64,000 bases of DNA from JAEUJM01 sp041918615 (GCA_041918615.1 JAYRVH010000073.1:29206-93205); one strand, 5' to 3'. Counted from the stretch's first letter, positions 51,157 through 59,919 are shown. A program made the numbers and translations. Notes: a model not told the origin generated them from the letters alone.

Positions 51157-51354
51157 TGCCGCGTCAGGCAACGTTTGCCCTGTCCCCGAACGGCACCTTG
51201 GGGACGTGCCCGGGGTCTCCGAGGAGCGGCTTTCTGGGGCGGGATCTCGAGGACCAGAGCCGCTGCACTTCGCCGGATATTCGGCGGGTCGCTCGCACGC
51301 AAATGAGCGGTCGACGTCGCGCCTGCCAGAGCTCGGCCGACATCTCGCTGCGTG

Positions 51355-51915
51355 TCAACTGGTCGCGCGCCGGTAGTGCATGGCGACTGCGCCATTGCGG
51401 AGCGGCTTCGCCGAGCCGAGCTCGAGCCGCCGCGTGCTGGGCAACCCGCCCTGGTAGAGGGTCGGGCCGTGACCTGCGATCCTGGGGTGGACGAGGAAGT
51501 CGTACTCATCGATCAGCTCCAGTCGATCCAACTCGGTGGCGAGCTTGCCGCTGCCGAGCAGGACGCGGCCCGGGGTTGCGTCTTTGAGTTCCAGCACGCC
51601 CGTGAGTAGGTCGCCGGAGATGTGGTGGCTGTTGGTCCACGGGAAGTCCCCTCGCGTGGACGACACGACGTACTTCGGCTTTGCTTCCAGCTTGACGGCC
51701 CAGTCGCGCATCGCTGGGGGCGCCTCCTGGTCGCCGCGGGCGACGGCCGGCCAGTAGCTCTCCATCATCTCGTAGGTGACGCGGCCCCATAGCATCGCCC
51801 CGGCCTCGTCCATGAGTCGCGTGAAGTAGGCGTGGGTCTCATCGTCGGCGATTCCCTCCATGTGGTCGACACAGCCGTCCAGCGTGACGTTGATGGAGAA
51901 GGCCAGGATTCCCAT
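51355..51915 (-). CDS. Dihydrofolate reductase/RibD C-terminal-family protein
   Basis: 186 residues. MGILAFSINVTLDGCVDHME, EAGAMLWGRVTYEMMESYWP, KYVVSSTRGDF and VLLGSGKLATELDRLELIDEY match the RibD-C/DHFR-like family common in actinobacteria, which use NADPH or a flavin-like cofactor on unknown substrates. ATG 51915 has TAATTT (51922-51927) six bases upstream and no ribosome site. Single gene. Confidence 0.85.
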   Translation of the reverse strand: MGILAFSINVTLDGCVDHMEGIADDETHAYFTRLMDEAGAMLWGRVTYEMMESYWPAVARGDQEAPPAMRDWAVKLEAKPKYVVSSTRGDFPWTNSHHISGDLLTGVLELKDATPGRVLLGSGKLATELDRLELIDEYDFLVHPRIAGHGPTLYQGGLPSTRRLELGSAKPLRNGAVAMHYRRATS

Positions 51916-51927
51916 GTGCCGAAATTA

Positions 51928-52229
51928 GCGATATCGGCCCGAGTCGCATCGGTCATGAGCGCTACATCGAGGCCGGGAGTGTGGGAGCGGGTGAGCCAGT
52001 GTGCGAGTTGATCGTCGTTGTCGATCAGGTCGGCGGGGAAGAGTACATACGTCTTGCTTTCGGGCTGATCGGGTCCGTACTGCAGACGTCGAGCGCCATC
52101 GACCGCCAGCAGCGTCGCGTTGTCGGCGCCGGTGAGCTTGATGCCAACGCCGACTGTCGCCCGCCACGTTCGATGGGCATGAGGAGGGACGACCGTTCGC
52201 GTCGCGGATGGCTCGATGACGGTTCGCAT
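51928..52229 (-). other. Possible small coding fragment, unknown
   Basis: An open frame from ATG 52229, two bases after the preceding remnant's TAA, reads PHAHRTWRATVGVGIKLTGA, GPDQPESKTYVLFPADLIDN, QLAHWLTRSHTPGLDVAL. It is protein-like, but it runs without a stop into antisense of the DHFR-family gene, so its C-terminus is lost. No family recognised. Confidence 0.35.
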
Positions 52230-52231
52230 CG

Positions 52232-52968
52232 TTACGACTCGTCCGGCAGATCGTCGTCGGGGTCGAACCGCACGAGGAGAGCTTGCAGGTGTCAGCTGTC
52301 AGTCGGCACTCCGCAGTGGCACGGCCGGTCTCGTCGAACTGGACTCCCTCCGCCCGTAGCACGTGGATCGGATCGCGGGAGTCCGTTGGATCGGACCACG
52401 CGAACCCTTCGCTCACCCGACCATCGATGGTCATCACGTGGTATGCCTTCGCCAACGAAGGGTTCGAAGCGATGCGGTTCCCGACGGCCTGCGCCGCAGT
52501 GCCGGCACGAGCGGCGAGATCGGCGTACGAAGTCCAGCGGCGGTCGGGGATCGCAGCAATGGCTGCGTGCATTCGCGACCAGTCGAAGCCTTGAGCCGCG
52601 TCGGCGACGCCGGCGACGGGTGCGGGCCAGATCTTGTTTGCTCGCTCGGCGAGTTCCGCCGCGCGAGTCTCAATCTGGGACCGGCACCAGCGAGAGTGGG
52701 CGACGAGGTCCTTGTTCAGCGACAGGTGGCGGTCGCCCCATATCTGCTGTGTGCGCTCGAGAGGCTTGTTGCTCAGCTCCGAATTGTAGGCCGCCAAGGT
52801 CAGGTCGCCGAGTGTGTGCACGAGCTCACGGTGGACCGCCTCAGCGTCGTCGCCGAACATGGCATGGAGCCCGACCGAGGGATCGAGTCCGGGGCGCAGA
52901 TCCCCAGGTCGGGCCCACGAACGGACGATGTCGGCGGGATCGGCCACGCGGCACCTCCCGTCGGTCAT
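52232..52968 (-). pseudogene. Truncated DUF1524 (GmrSD-type)-MGMT fusion remnant
   Basis: The first half (HRELVHTLGDLTLAAYNSEL, SNKPLERTQQIWGDRHLSLN) is the C-terminal part of a DUF1524/HNH domain from DUF262-DUF1524 nucleases, lacking its HNH histidine segment and all of DUF262. The second half (IPDRRWTSYADLAARAGTAA, QAVGNRIASNPSLAKAYHVM, LRAEGVQFDETGRA) is an alkyltransferase-like MGMT domain without a PCHR cysteine. A frameshift near 52285 separates it from its natural end LQALLVRFDPDDDLPDES and TAA 52234-52232. Confidence 0.65.
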
Positions 52969-53061
52969 CCGCTCACATCTGCCGTGGCGACCGCGGGCAC
53001 GACCTCGACGATCTCACCGGACACAGGGACGACGTTCGGGGGCGGCACCGAGACCAGATCC

Positions 53062-53455
53062 TCAGCCGCCATCCCCTGTGACGGCGTCGAGGACCCGTCT
53101 GGCCGCCGCAAGGGTCTCGTCGAGCACCGAGTCACCGACATCGGGCAGGTCCGCCGGGTAGCGCCCTTCGATCGTCCACGGGTTCAGCGTCTCGAGATCG
53201 GCCATCGAACCGACCCTGGTCCGTCTCCGGCAACAACCGGTGGAGCCCGACGAGATCATGGATGCGTGGCATCTCGATTCCAAGCTCGATGAGCAGCGAC
53301 TTGAGCGCCTTCTCCGCCGCCAAGTGCGCGTGGAACCCAGCAACACGATCAGGGACCTCGCCATGAGCCGCCACCACCTCGGCCGCTCGAAGCTCTTCTC
53401 TGGCCTCGCGCCGCCAGCGCGACGCGGGATCCTCTTCAGGCGGCCGGTCGCTCAT
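53062..53455 (-). pseudogene. HEPN-domain toxin, frameshifted
   Basis: From ATG 53455 the frame reads WRREAREELRAAEVVAAHGE, then AGFHAHLAAEKALKSLLIEL and EMPRIHDLVGLHRLLPETD, a HEPN nuclease domain. One extra G after GRFDG moves the natural end (ADLETLNPWTIEGRYPADLP, then a final helix to TGA 53062) into another frame. The upstream antitoxin gene overlaps by 20 bases. The toxin would be made truncated. Confidence 0.72.
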
Positions 53456-53801
53456 AGACGACCCGACCCTCTCGCGCCGGCCAGTAGAACGGCGACCCGT
53501 TCGCGTCCTTGCCGGCATCGAACTGCTCGACGCTTGCCACCAACACGTCGATCGGGATCGGCGCGCCGATAGCGCCGCGGATCTGGCCCATCAGCCTCCG
53601 TCGATCACCAGCCAGATCTTCGAAGAGCACCAGAAGATCCAAGTCCCTGTCTTCTCGATCCTCACCACGAGCAACCGAGCCGAACACGATCACCCGAACG
53701 GGACTGAACGCGGCCACGACGTCGCCGACGACATCTGGGATCCAGTCCCGCACCGGACGGCCATCCCACAACCCGTGGACATAGCTGGCCTGCTGACTCA
53801 C
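53436..53801 (-). CDS. MNT-type nucleotidyltransferase (antitoxin of HEPN pair)
   Basis: 121 residues. FGSVARGEDREDRDLDLLVL is the GSxxRG...DxD minimal nucleotidyltransferase site. In MNT-HEPN systems this protein AMPylates and neutralises the HEPN RNase. GTG 53801 has TAGACT (53809-53814) seven bases upstream, with no ribosome site. The frame is intact while its partner is not. Confidence 0.82.
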   Translation of the reverse strand: MSQQASYVHGLWDGRPVRDWIPDVVGDVVAAFSPVRVIVFGSVARGEDREDRDLDLLVLFEDLAGDRRRLMGQIRGAIGAPIPIDVLVASVEQFDAGKDANGSPFYWPAREGRVVYERPAA

Positions 53802-54009
53802 GGCCGCCAGTCTACGAGACGTCGCTCTCTTCCCGCTCGACCACGAGCTGCACCCGACATCGCAGTCCGCCACCAGCTGCGACCGTGCTCAGGAGCGCTC
53901 CCGGAGTTCTGCGATGCCGCGACCGCTCGGACCCACGTTGACGGGTCGTTCTACCGATTGTTCCTCCGGGTTCCGATCGTCGGGATCCACGCCTTGAAGG
54001 AGGAACATC

Positions 54010-55019
54010 ACGAACGGATACGTGGCACAGCGGCGTGGTCGCTTCGACGCGGTCATCTACGAGGGCCGCGACCCGGTCACCGGCAAGGAGCGCCGCAGGT
54101 GGCATCCGGCCGGCACCGACCGGGCCGAAGCCGAACGCCTCGCAGCCAAACTCGCCGCCAAGGAGACCATGCGCACCGACGCCGTCCGGTCGTTGACCTT
54201 CGGCGCCTACCTGACCAGCCAGTGGCTCCCCGCCAAGAAGCTGCACCTCGCGACGAGCACCTACCGGGGCTACGAACGCAACATCCAGCAACACATCCTC
54301 CCCGCCCTCGGCCGGACCGGGATCCGGCGGCTGCGCTACCAGCAGATCGAAGCCCTCTACGACTCGCTCCTCAACCCCAGCGAAGACGCGGGCTGTCACC
54401 CAAGACCGTGTACGAGATCCACCTCATCATCCGCGGCGCGCCCGCCGACGCCGTGCGCCGCGGGCTCGTGACCCGCAACGTCGCCGTCGTCGCGCACGCC
54501 CCCAAGCAACGATCGCTCCAGAAGACCGAAGGCCAGTCCTGGACCGAAGAGGAGCTCCGCTTGTTCCTGCGCACCGCGGCCGGTCACCGGTTCTTCCCGA
54601 TCGTGTGGCTCACCGCCATGACCGGCATGCGCCGCAACGAGGTCCTCGGACTCAAGTGGCCCGACATCGACCTCAAGAACAAGCGCCTGCACCTCAACCG
54701 TGGCCTCGTCGCCGTCGGCTACGAGGTCCACCAGACCCGAGGCAAGACCAAGACCGCCCGTCGCACCATCGCGCTCGACGACACCACCCTCGAGGTCCTC
54801 GCCGGGTGGCGCGGATTCCAGACCTCCGAGTTCGCCGCCGTCGGCATCGACAACGACGAGCAGTGGGTCTTCACCGACGGCGACGGCGACCCGATCCAGA
54901 CCTACCAGCACCTGCTACCCGGCATGCAGGACGACGCGGCACGCACGACCGAGCGCATCGCCCGGCCCGTTCCACCAGCCGAATCCGACACGGTGGAACG
55001 TCGGAGGAACACCGCCTGA
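54010..55019 (+). pseudogene. Tyrosine integrase, disabled
   Basis: Homologous to the integrase at 62873. Three lesions: the start aligned with the other gene's ATG is ACG (54010; GTG 54022 could substitute); a frameshift near 54390 between LYDSLLNPSEDA and SPKTVYEIHLIIRGA; and a deletion joining VFTDGDGDPI to QTYQHLLPGM, removing the HxLR and LGH boxes while keeping the final tyrosine. R-I remains in TGMRRNEVLGLKW. It lies directly beside a terminator and half a tRNA-Met, as expected of an integrase at its attachment site. Confidence 0.8.
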
Positions 55020-55044
55020 TCCGGTAGAACGCCTCGCGAACGCC

Positions 55045-55073
55045 GAAAGCCCAGGTCTGTGACCTGGGCTTTC
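55045..55073 (+). terminator. Strong hairpin after the integrase
   Basis: GAAAGCCCAGGTC (55045-55057) pairs perfectly with GACCTGGGCTTTC (55061-55073) around a TGT loop: 13 base pairs, followed by a T-rich stretch (gtgctttcctt). A rho-independent terminator closing the integrase. Confidence 0.85.
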
Positions 55074-55083
55074 GTGCTTTCCT

Positions 55084-55130
55084 TGGTGGCGGGGGCAAGA
55101 TTTGAACTTGCGACCTTCGGGTTATGAGCC
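55084..55130 (-). other. 3' half of tRNA-Met (CAT): integrase attachment site
   Basis: On the minus strand from 55130: anticodon loop CTCATAA, variable region GAAGGTCG, T-arm GCAAG-TTCAAAT-CTTGC, acceptor CCCCGCC and CCA at 55086-55084. The 5' half (acceptor, D-arm, anticodon 5' stem) is absent; the upstream bases do not pair. Such a half gene next to an integrase is what integration at a tRNA 3' end leaves behind. It is not a functional tRNA. Confidence 0.75.
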
Positions 55131-55790
55131 TTCAGGTCGCCCGTTCAGCCCGTCACGTTCCGTACCGGATTGTGCCCTTGAGCTGGGGTTTCGCGGGTCA
55201 TCGTGGTCCGGCTGTCCCGTCCCGTGCACCCCTGTACCGGCCCGCACAGTAGAAGGAACAGTAGAAGCTTCGCCTCCGCCGACGGGCCCTTGTGGGCCGT
55301 GGGTGTCGTCGGTCAGTCGACGGATCTCGTCGAGCGCCGCACGGATGAGCTCGAGGGAGTCCGGGTGATCGTCGGGCTCGACGTGCCCTAGCGAGGCCAC
55401 GCCGTCAATGGTGGGCCCGATGGCGAGCCCCGGGACGTCCAACGCGTCGAGCTGTACCTGCTCGAACTCGCTCTCCTCACCACCGACCCAGCCGACGAAG
55501 GACGGGCGCCGGTCGAGCGCTGGGAGCGAGCCCAGGGAGTAGATGTCGTAGCCGAGGTCGGCCAGCAACCCTCCGAGCATCCCGATATGGGCGAACGTCT
55601 TCTCGGCTCGGGCCGGGTCGAGCGCCCAGGCGCTGGCACCTAGGACGGCGATGGGCCCCTTGCTGGGGCGAGGATGGCTCGTCGGGGAGTGGCCCCCGAA
55701 CCGGAAGATGTCGGTGTCCGGCGCCGGGCGGGCGCGTCGGTACTCGGCGACGATCCCCCTGAACGGTGCGACGGGATCTTCGAGCTTCAC
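55122..55790 (-). CDS. Unknown protein paired with ADP-ribosyltransferase-like gene
   Basis: 222 residues from GTG 55790, overlapping the upstream gene as GTGA. The first 150 residues look folded: DPVAPFRGIVAEYRRARPAP, KGPIAVLGASAWALDPARAE, HIGMLGGLLADLGYDIYSLG, SFVGWVGGEESEFEQVQLDA. The last 45 are low-complexity and run into the tRNA fragment, so the natural C-terminus may have been replaced by the integration junction. As the immediate downstream partner of a candidate toxin it could be its immunity protein; this is inference. Confidence 0.5.
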   Translation of the reverse strand: MKLEDPVAPFRGIVAEYRRARPAPDTDIFRFGGHSPTSHPRPSKGPIAVLGASAWALDPARAEKTFAHIGMLGGLLADLGYDIYSLGSLPALDRRPSFVGWVGGEESEFEQVQLDALDVPGLAIGPTIDGVASLGHVEPDDHPDSLELIRAALDEIRRLTDDTHGPQGPVGGGEASTVPSTVRAGTGVHGTGQPDHDDPRNPSSRAQSGTERDGLNGRPEGS

Positions 55791-56323
55791 CACGAGGCCT
55801 CCTCGATCTCCACGATAGCCGTGAGGTCTCGGACGGCGACCTGCACATGCGACTTGCTCCGGATCTTCGACGCTTCGAAGATCGGCTCGCCCTCCTCGAA
55901 GACCGCTCGAACCGACCGAACGGTCCGGCCGGTCGCGGCGGCCCGGTCGCAATACCAGTTGATCGTCGCCGCATCGCGGGCGTGGTTGCCGCGATCAGAG
56001 TTCTCTGGGATGGTCCGCCCCTCGATCACGCACTGGAACACAAAGTCGAAGTCGGCATGGGCAACCTCCTGCTGCCACCAGGGATTCAACAGGTCGAGAC
56101 AACCGTCCAGGTTGATCCGGGCGACGACCACCACCCCGTCGGAGCCGTAGCGGCCTTCGGCCCATTGGTGGGCCCGCCAGGGCGAGTCTTGCCAGAGGTA
56201 GAAGCCGGTGCCGAGCCATTCGAAGTGCTGATCACTCGACCGGATGTCGCGTGCGAGCAGGTGCGGCAAGGCAGCTCTGCTCGTGCCGTGGAAGCCGATC
56301 GCCTCCCTGGGCAGCTCGATCAC
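55787..56323 (-). CDS. ADP-ribosyltransferase-fold protein (candidate toxin)
   Basis: 178 residues. GTG 56323 is preceded by a GAGGAG ribosome site. IGFHGTSRAALPHLLARDIR and HFEWLGTGFYLWQDSPWRAH with QWAE recall the H-G-T ... Y-F/L-W pattern of PARP/DUF3990-like transferases, in which the histidine and tyrosine bind NAD. Later: VVVVARINLDGCLDLLNPWW and NHARDAATINWYCDRAAATG. It might modify a protein or nucleic acid. The neighbour starts inside its stop codon. Fold assignment is by motif only. Confidence 0.58.
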   Translation of the reverse strand: MIELPREAIGFHGTSRAALPHLLARDIRSSDQHFEWLGTGFYLWQDSPWRAHQWAEGRYGSDGVVVVARINLDGCLDLLNPWWQQEVAHADFDFVFQCVIEGRTIPENSDRGNHARDAATINWYCDRAAATGRTVRSVRAVFEEGEPIFEASKIRSKSHVQVAVRDLTAIVEIEEASW

Positions 56324-56588
56324 GCGTACTCCTCGTCGCTCGACTCGTGTCGTCCGATCATGCAAGGGGCCACTGACAGCGAACCGAGGTCCGTGCCGGA
56401 GACCGGGCTGGCTGAGGCTCGGCCAAGGGGTGGTGGGCGGCGTCGTAGATTGCGGTGGTGGGCTCGACGGTCAGCATCAGCAGGCTCGAATCGGGCATCA
56501 CCAGCGCTCGGGAAGCTGGGTCTGGCCATCCCTGTCGACGCGGCGGAGACCGACAGGGCCGATCTGAAGTGACCGCATCCCACCGGCG

Positions 56589-58985
56589 ATGAGCTCCGAC
56601 ACCGACGGGAACGGGGCCGGCTCTGAGGATCTCCTTCGGGAGGTGGGTGAGTTGCGGGCCGAGAACGATCGGCTGGGTGGCCTGCTCGGTCTCGACGACC
56701 GGCCCGGCGATGGCCACTCTCGAGCGTGGGCGCCGACACTGCTCACCGAGCCATCCGAGCGGCCGGCCGTAGATGGCTCATCGACCGCGGCCGACAAGCT
56801 CACGCTGTTCCGATCGCTGTTCGGTGCCCGATCGGACGCCTACGCCTACCGGTGGGAGAGCACGTCGAGCGGCAAGACCGGGTGGTCGCCGGCAACGAAA
56901 GATCGTTGGTCGAAGGGACGGCCACCGAAGAGCTACCTGCCGTTGACCGACGAGGTGTTCGTCTCGCACCTGCGCGGCGGGGAGACGATCGGTATCTACC
57001 CGTTGCTGCGCGGCGACACCTGCACGTTGCTGGCGTGCGACTTCGACAAGGGAACCTGGGCGCTCGACGCGCTCGCCTACCTGGACGCCTGTCACCGCAA
57101 TGCGGTGCCCGCCGCGCTTGAACGGTCCCGGTCAGGGAATGGCGCGCACGTGTGGATCTTCTTCGACGCGCCGGTGGCCGCGTCGTCGGCCCGAGCGATG
57201 GGTGCCGCTCTCTTGCGTCAAGCGATGACGGCCCGGGCGGAGCTGGATCTGTCGAGCTACGACCGGTTCTTCCCCTCCCAGGACTTCATGCCCAAGGCCG
57301 GGTTCGGGAACCTGATCGCCCTCCCGCTGCACGGCGGTTGCGCTGCCAAGGGCACGACGCTGTTCCTCGATCCCACCACGATGCAGCCGTGGCCCGACCA
57401 ATGGGCGTTCCTGGCGTCGGTTGCCCGGCTGAGTCCCGAGGCGGTGGAGTCGCTGGCAGAGTCGCTTCGGCCGGTCGACACCGGGCCCGCGTTGTCGCTG
57501 GCGGATCTGGCCAGGGCGGGCGGGCCTCCTCCGCCTCCGGTGGTCCGGGCCCGGCTCGGAGCCGAGTTGTCGATCGAACGGGCAGGCCTGCCGCCCGCGG
57601 TAGCAGCTGGGTTGAAGCACCTGGCGTCGATCGCGAACCCGGAGTTCTACGAGAAGCAGCGCATGCGGTTCTCCACGTGGGACACACCCCGGTTCATCAG
57701 CGCGTACCGGGAGGACCTCGAGTGGCTGCACCTGCCGCGCGGGCTCACCGACAAGGTCGAGGACCTGTTCGCTTCGCTCGGCAGCACCGTCGAGGTCACC
57801 GACGACCGCGCCGATCCGCCCGCTACGGACTTTGACTTCCGGGGAGCGCTTCGACCTCAGCAGTCTGCCGCGGTCGCGGATCTCGTCGAACACGACCTCG
57901 GCGTGCTCGTCGCGCCGCCGGGAGCGGGCAAGACGGTCATGGCCTGCGCCGTGATCGCCCACTACCGCACCCCCACGCTCGTCGTGGTGGACCGCAAGGA
58001 GCTGGTCGACCAATGGCGGTCACGGCTTCACGACCACCTCGGCATCGAGCCGTCCGATCTCGGCCAGATCGGTGGCGGCCGCAACAAGCCGACCGGTGTG
58101 ATCGACGTGGCCATGATCCAGAGCCTCGCCCGCCGAGACGACCCGACGCTGTTCGACCGCTACGGGCTGATCGTGGTCGACGAGTGCCACCACCTCCCCG
58201 CCGTGTCGTTCACGAACTGCATGCGAACGGCACGGACCCGCCGCTGGCTCGGCCTCACCGCCACGCCCTACCGGCGGGACAAGCTCGAAGCGCTCATCGC
58301 GTTCCAGACCGGACCAACCCGCCACGAGATCAAACCTGCGGCGGTCGAGGGAACCGAGCTGGTCCGCCGCGAACTCGTCGTGCACCACACCAGTACCGAG
58401 GTGACCGAGGAGGAAGCCGCTCACATCCAAGTCGTCTTCCGTGTCGTCAGCGAAGACGAGCGGCGCACCGCCCAGATCTGCGGCGACATCCACGACGCCC
58501 GCGCGTCGGGTCGGACGTGCCTGGTGCTCACCCAACGCACCGCCCACATCGACGCCATCGTCGCCGTCCTCGCCTCGCTCGGCGACGAGGCGCTTGTGTT
58601 GCGAGGCGGTCTCGGCAAACGCGCCCGCCAAGCTGTAACCGACGCCATCGCCGCCCGCGACCCCGACGACGGGATCATCCTCGTCGCCACCGGGTCCTAC
58701 CTCGGCGAAGGCTTCGACTGGCCCGAGCTCGACACGCTCTTCCTTGCATTCCCCCTCGCGTTCAAAGGACGCGTCGTGCAGTACGTCGGCCGGCTGCTGC
58801 GCACCCACGAAGGCAAGCATCACGTCGAGCTCCACGACTACGTCGACAGCCGTATCCCCGTGCTCGACCGCATGCACGCCAAGCGCCTCCCCGCCTACGC
58901 CACCCTCGGCTTCGACGTCCCCAAGACCCGCAAGCGACGGCCGCTCCCCGAGCCGCCTACCGGGGGTGAGGTCGACGCCTTCTGA
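56589..58985 (+). CDS. TOTE-type archaeo-eukaryotic primase fused to SF2 helicase
   Basis: 798 residues. N-terminal coiled coil (LLREVGELRAENDRLGGLL), then a primase domain with FRSLFGARSDAYAYRWES, ETIGIYPLLRGDTC, LACDFDKGTW (metal aspartates D151, D153), LERSRSGNGAHVWIFF (H187) and SYDRFFPSQDFMPKAGFGN, the signature of the TOTE conflict-system AEP domain. A superfamily II helicase follows: APPGAGKT (near 445), DECHHLPA (near 528), LTATPYRRD and QYVGRLLR. Such proteins belong to anti-mobile-element conflict systems. No nuclease is fused; neighbours are candidate effectors. Confidence 0.88.
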   Translation: MSSDTDGNGAGSEDLLREVGELRAENDRLGGLLGLDDRPGDGHSRAWAPTLLTEPSERPAVDGSSTAADKLTLFRSLFGARSDAYAYRWESTSSGKTGWSPATKDRWSKGRPPKSYLPLTDEVFVSHLRGGETIGIYPLLRGDTCTLLACDFDKGTWALDALAYLDACHRNAVPAALERSRSGNGAHVWIFFDAPVAASSARAMGAALLRQAMTARAELDLSSYDRFFPSQDFMPKAGFGNLIALPLHGGCAAKGTTLFLDPTTMQPWPDQWAFLASVARLSPEAVESLAESLRPVDTGPALSLADLARAGGPPPPPVVRARLGAELSIERAGLPPAVAAGLKHLASIANPEFYEKQRMRFSTWDTPRFISAYREDLEWLHLPRGLTDKVEDLFASLGSTVEVTDDRADPPATDFDFRGALRPQQSAAVADLVEHDLGVLVAPPGAGKTVMACAVIAHYRTPTLVVVDRKELVDQWRSRLHDHLGIEPSDLGQIGGGRNKPTGVIDVAMIQSLARRDDPTLFDRYGLIVVDECHHLPAVSFTNCMRTARTRRWLGLTATPYRRDKLEALIAFQTGPTRHEIKPAAVEGTELVRRELVVHHTSTEVTEEEAAHIQVVFRVVSEDERRTAQICGDIHDARASGRTCLVLTQRTAHIDAIVAVLASLGDEALVLRGGLGKRARQAVTDAIAARDPDDGIILVATGSYLGEGFDWPELDTLFLAFPLAFKGRVVQYVGRLLRTHEGKHHVELHDYVDSRIPVLDRMHAKRLPAYATLGFDVPKTRKRRPLPEPPTGGEVDAF

Positions 58986-59050
58986 CGACGAGGGCTACGG
59001 GCGCAAAGACCCGGCAGGCTCGACGAGCTGATCGAGCGGTCGCCGACTGC

Positions 59051-59380
59051 TCAGGCAGCGGTGTCTCTGCCGAGGTGGATGGGGACTCGTCGATCCTCGT
59101 CTTCGAACACGGCGACGAGCTCCAAGCGCGCGCCGAGCGCGTCGAGGTACTGGCGAAGAGTCGAGACGCGGACATCCTCGGAGTGCTCGAGCTTGGAGAT
59201 CGACCCTTGAGTGACGTCCAGTCGGCCGGCGAGTTCAGCCTGGCTCACCGCCTCCGAGTGGCGTAGCTGGAAGAGCCGGATCTCATCGAGTGTCTCGGCG
59301 CGTTTGACCGCGAGACGCTCCTGCGCGCCTGGGCGATCGGTGACCTCCTTGCGAAGGTCGGAGAACTTGGTTCGTGCCAT
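59051..59380 (-). CDS. XRE-family antitoxin (HigA-like)
   Basis: 109 residues. HTH in SQAELAGRLDVTQGSISKLE HSEDVRVSTLRQYLDALGA, preceded by a helical arm ERLAVKRAETLDEIRLFQLR. ATG 59380 overlaps the toxin stop as TGATG. HigA proteins bind HigB and repress the operon; the palindrome ATGAGT-caaa-ACTCAT at 59762-59777 is its probable site. Confidence 0.84.
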   Translation of the reverse strand: MARTKFSDLRKEVTDRPGAQERLAVKRAETLDEIRLFQLRHSEAVSQAELAGRLDVTQGSISKLEHSEDVRVSTLRQYLDALGARLELVAVFEDEDRRVPIHLGRDTAA

Positions 59381-59735
59381 CAGATCAGCCCTTCTCGCTT
59401 CAGTTCGTCGAGGTAGTCGTCGTAGAGGTCATCGGCCATAGGAACCGCCCACTCGTACCAGTCGTTCCACTCGCCACTCTTGTCGCCGCCAAGAAGCCGA
59501 TGGCCTGCCGGCGTGGATCGAACATGAACAGCACCCTCAGCGCACCGCCCTTCGCGGCCCGAAGCTCCTTCATGTGGTCGTGACTCGAGGTCTGGATGCG
59601 GCCCACAGCCGGTCGACCCAAGTCCGGTCCACGCTCGCCGAGCAGATCGACCCGGTCGGTAACCGGCTCCTGTTGATCGAACGTGAGAGCGCGCCACAAG
59701 TCCACGAACTGATCGGTGACCTCGAACTCCCACAC
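59380..59735 (-). pseudogene. HigB/RelE-like toxin, frameshifted
   Basis: Starting at GTG 59735 (CATACT box six bases upstream) the frame reads WEFEVTDQFVDLWRALTFDQ, then VDLLGERGPDLGRPAVGRIQ and KELRAAKGGALRVLFMFDPR RQAIGF. A one-base loss near 59490 puts the natural end (GGDKSGEWNDWYEWAVPMAD, DLYDDYLDELKREGLI) in another frame. That frame's stop overlaps the antitoxin start, which shows it was the original end. Confidence 0.75.
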
Positions 59736-59741
59736 CGACCG

Positions 59742-59777
59742 AGTATGAGCCATACCTCATCATGAGTCAAAACTCAT
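59742..59777 (-). promoter_or_regulatory. HigBA promoter and operator
   Basis: Minus strand TTGACT (59770-59765), 17-base spacer, CATACT (59747-59742), six bases, GTG 59735. Palindrome ATGAGT-N4-ACTCAT at 59762-59777 overlaps the -35. Confidence 0.7.
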
Positions 59778-59919
59778 AACCAGAAGTCCGGCCACGTGCC
59801 TCCGCAGCGGGGATCGAACACGCTCGTCGGGTTGGTTCCGAACGGTTCAGCGGTCTCCCCGCCGTCCAGCCATCGAGGCCAAGCCGGAGCGGTCGAGATC
59901 GCCGAATCGCCCCGTCGAA

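Noticed and set aside
51157..51354. GTCCCC...GGGGAC pairing as a regulatory RNA
   Set aside because: Only six base pairs with a 12-base loop and no associated gene arrangement; insufficient.
55084..55160. Complete tRNA-Met gene on the minus strand
   Set aside because: The 5' acceptor and D-arm do not form; only the 3' half from the anticodon loop is present.
54390..59500. Programmed frameshifting in the integrase, HEPN and HigB genes
   Set aside because: No slippery heptamer or downstream structure common to the sites, and the integrase also has a deletion and lost start; mutation or sequencing error is simpler.
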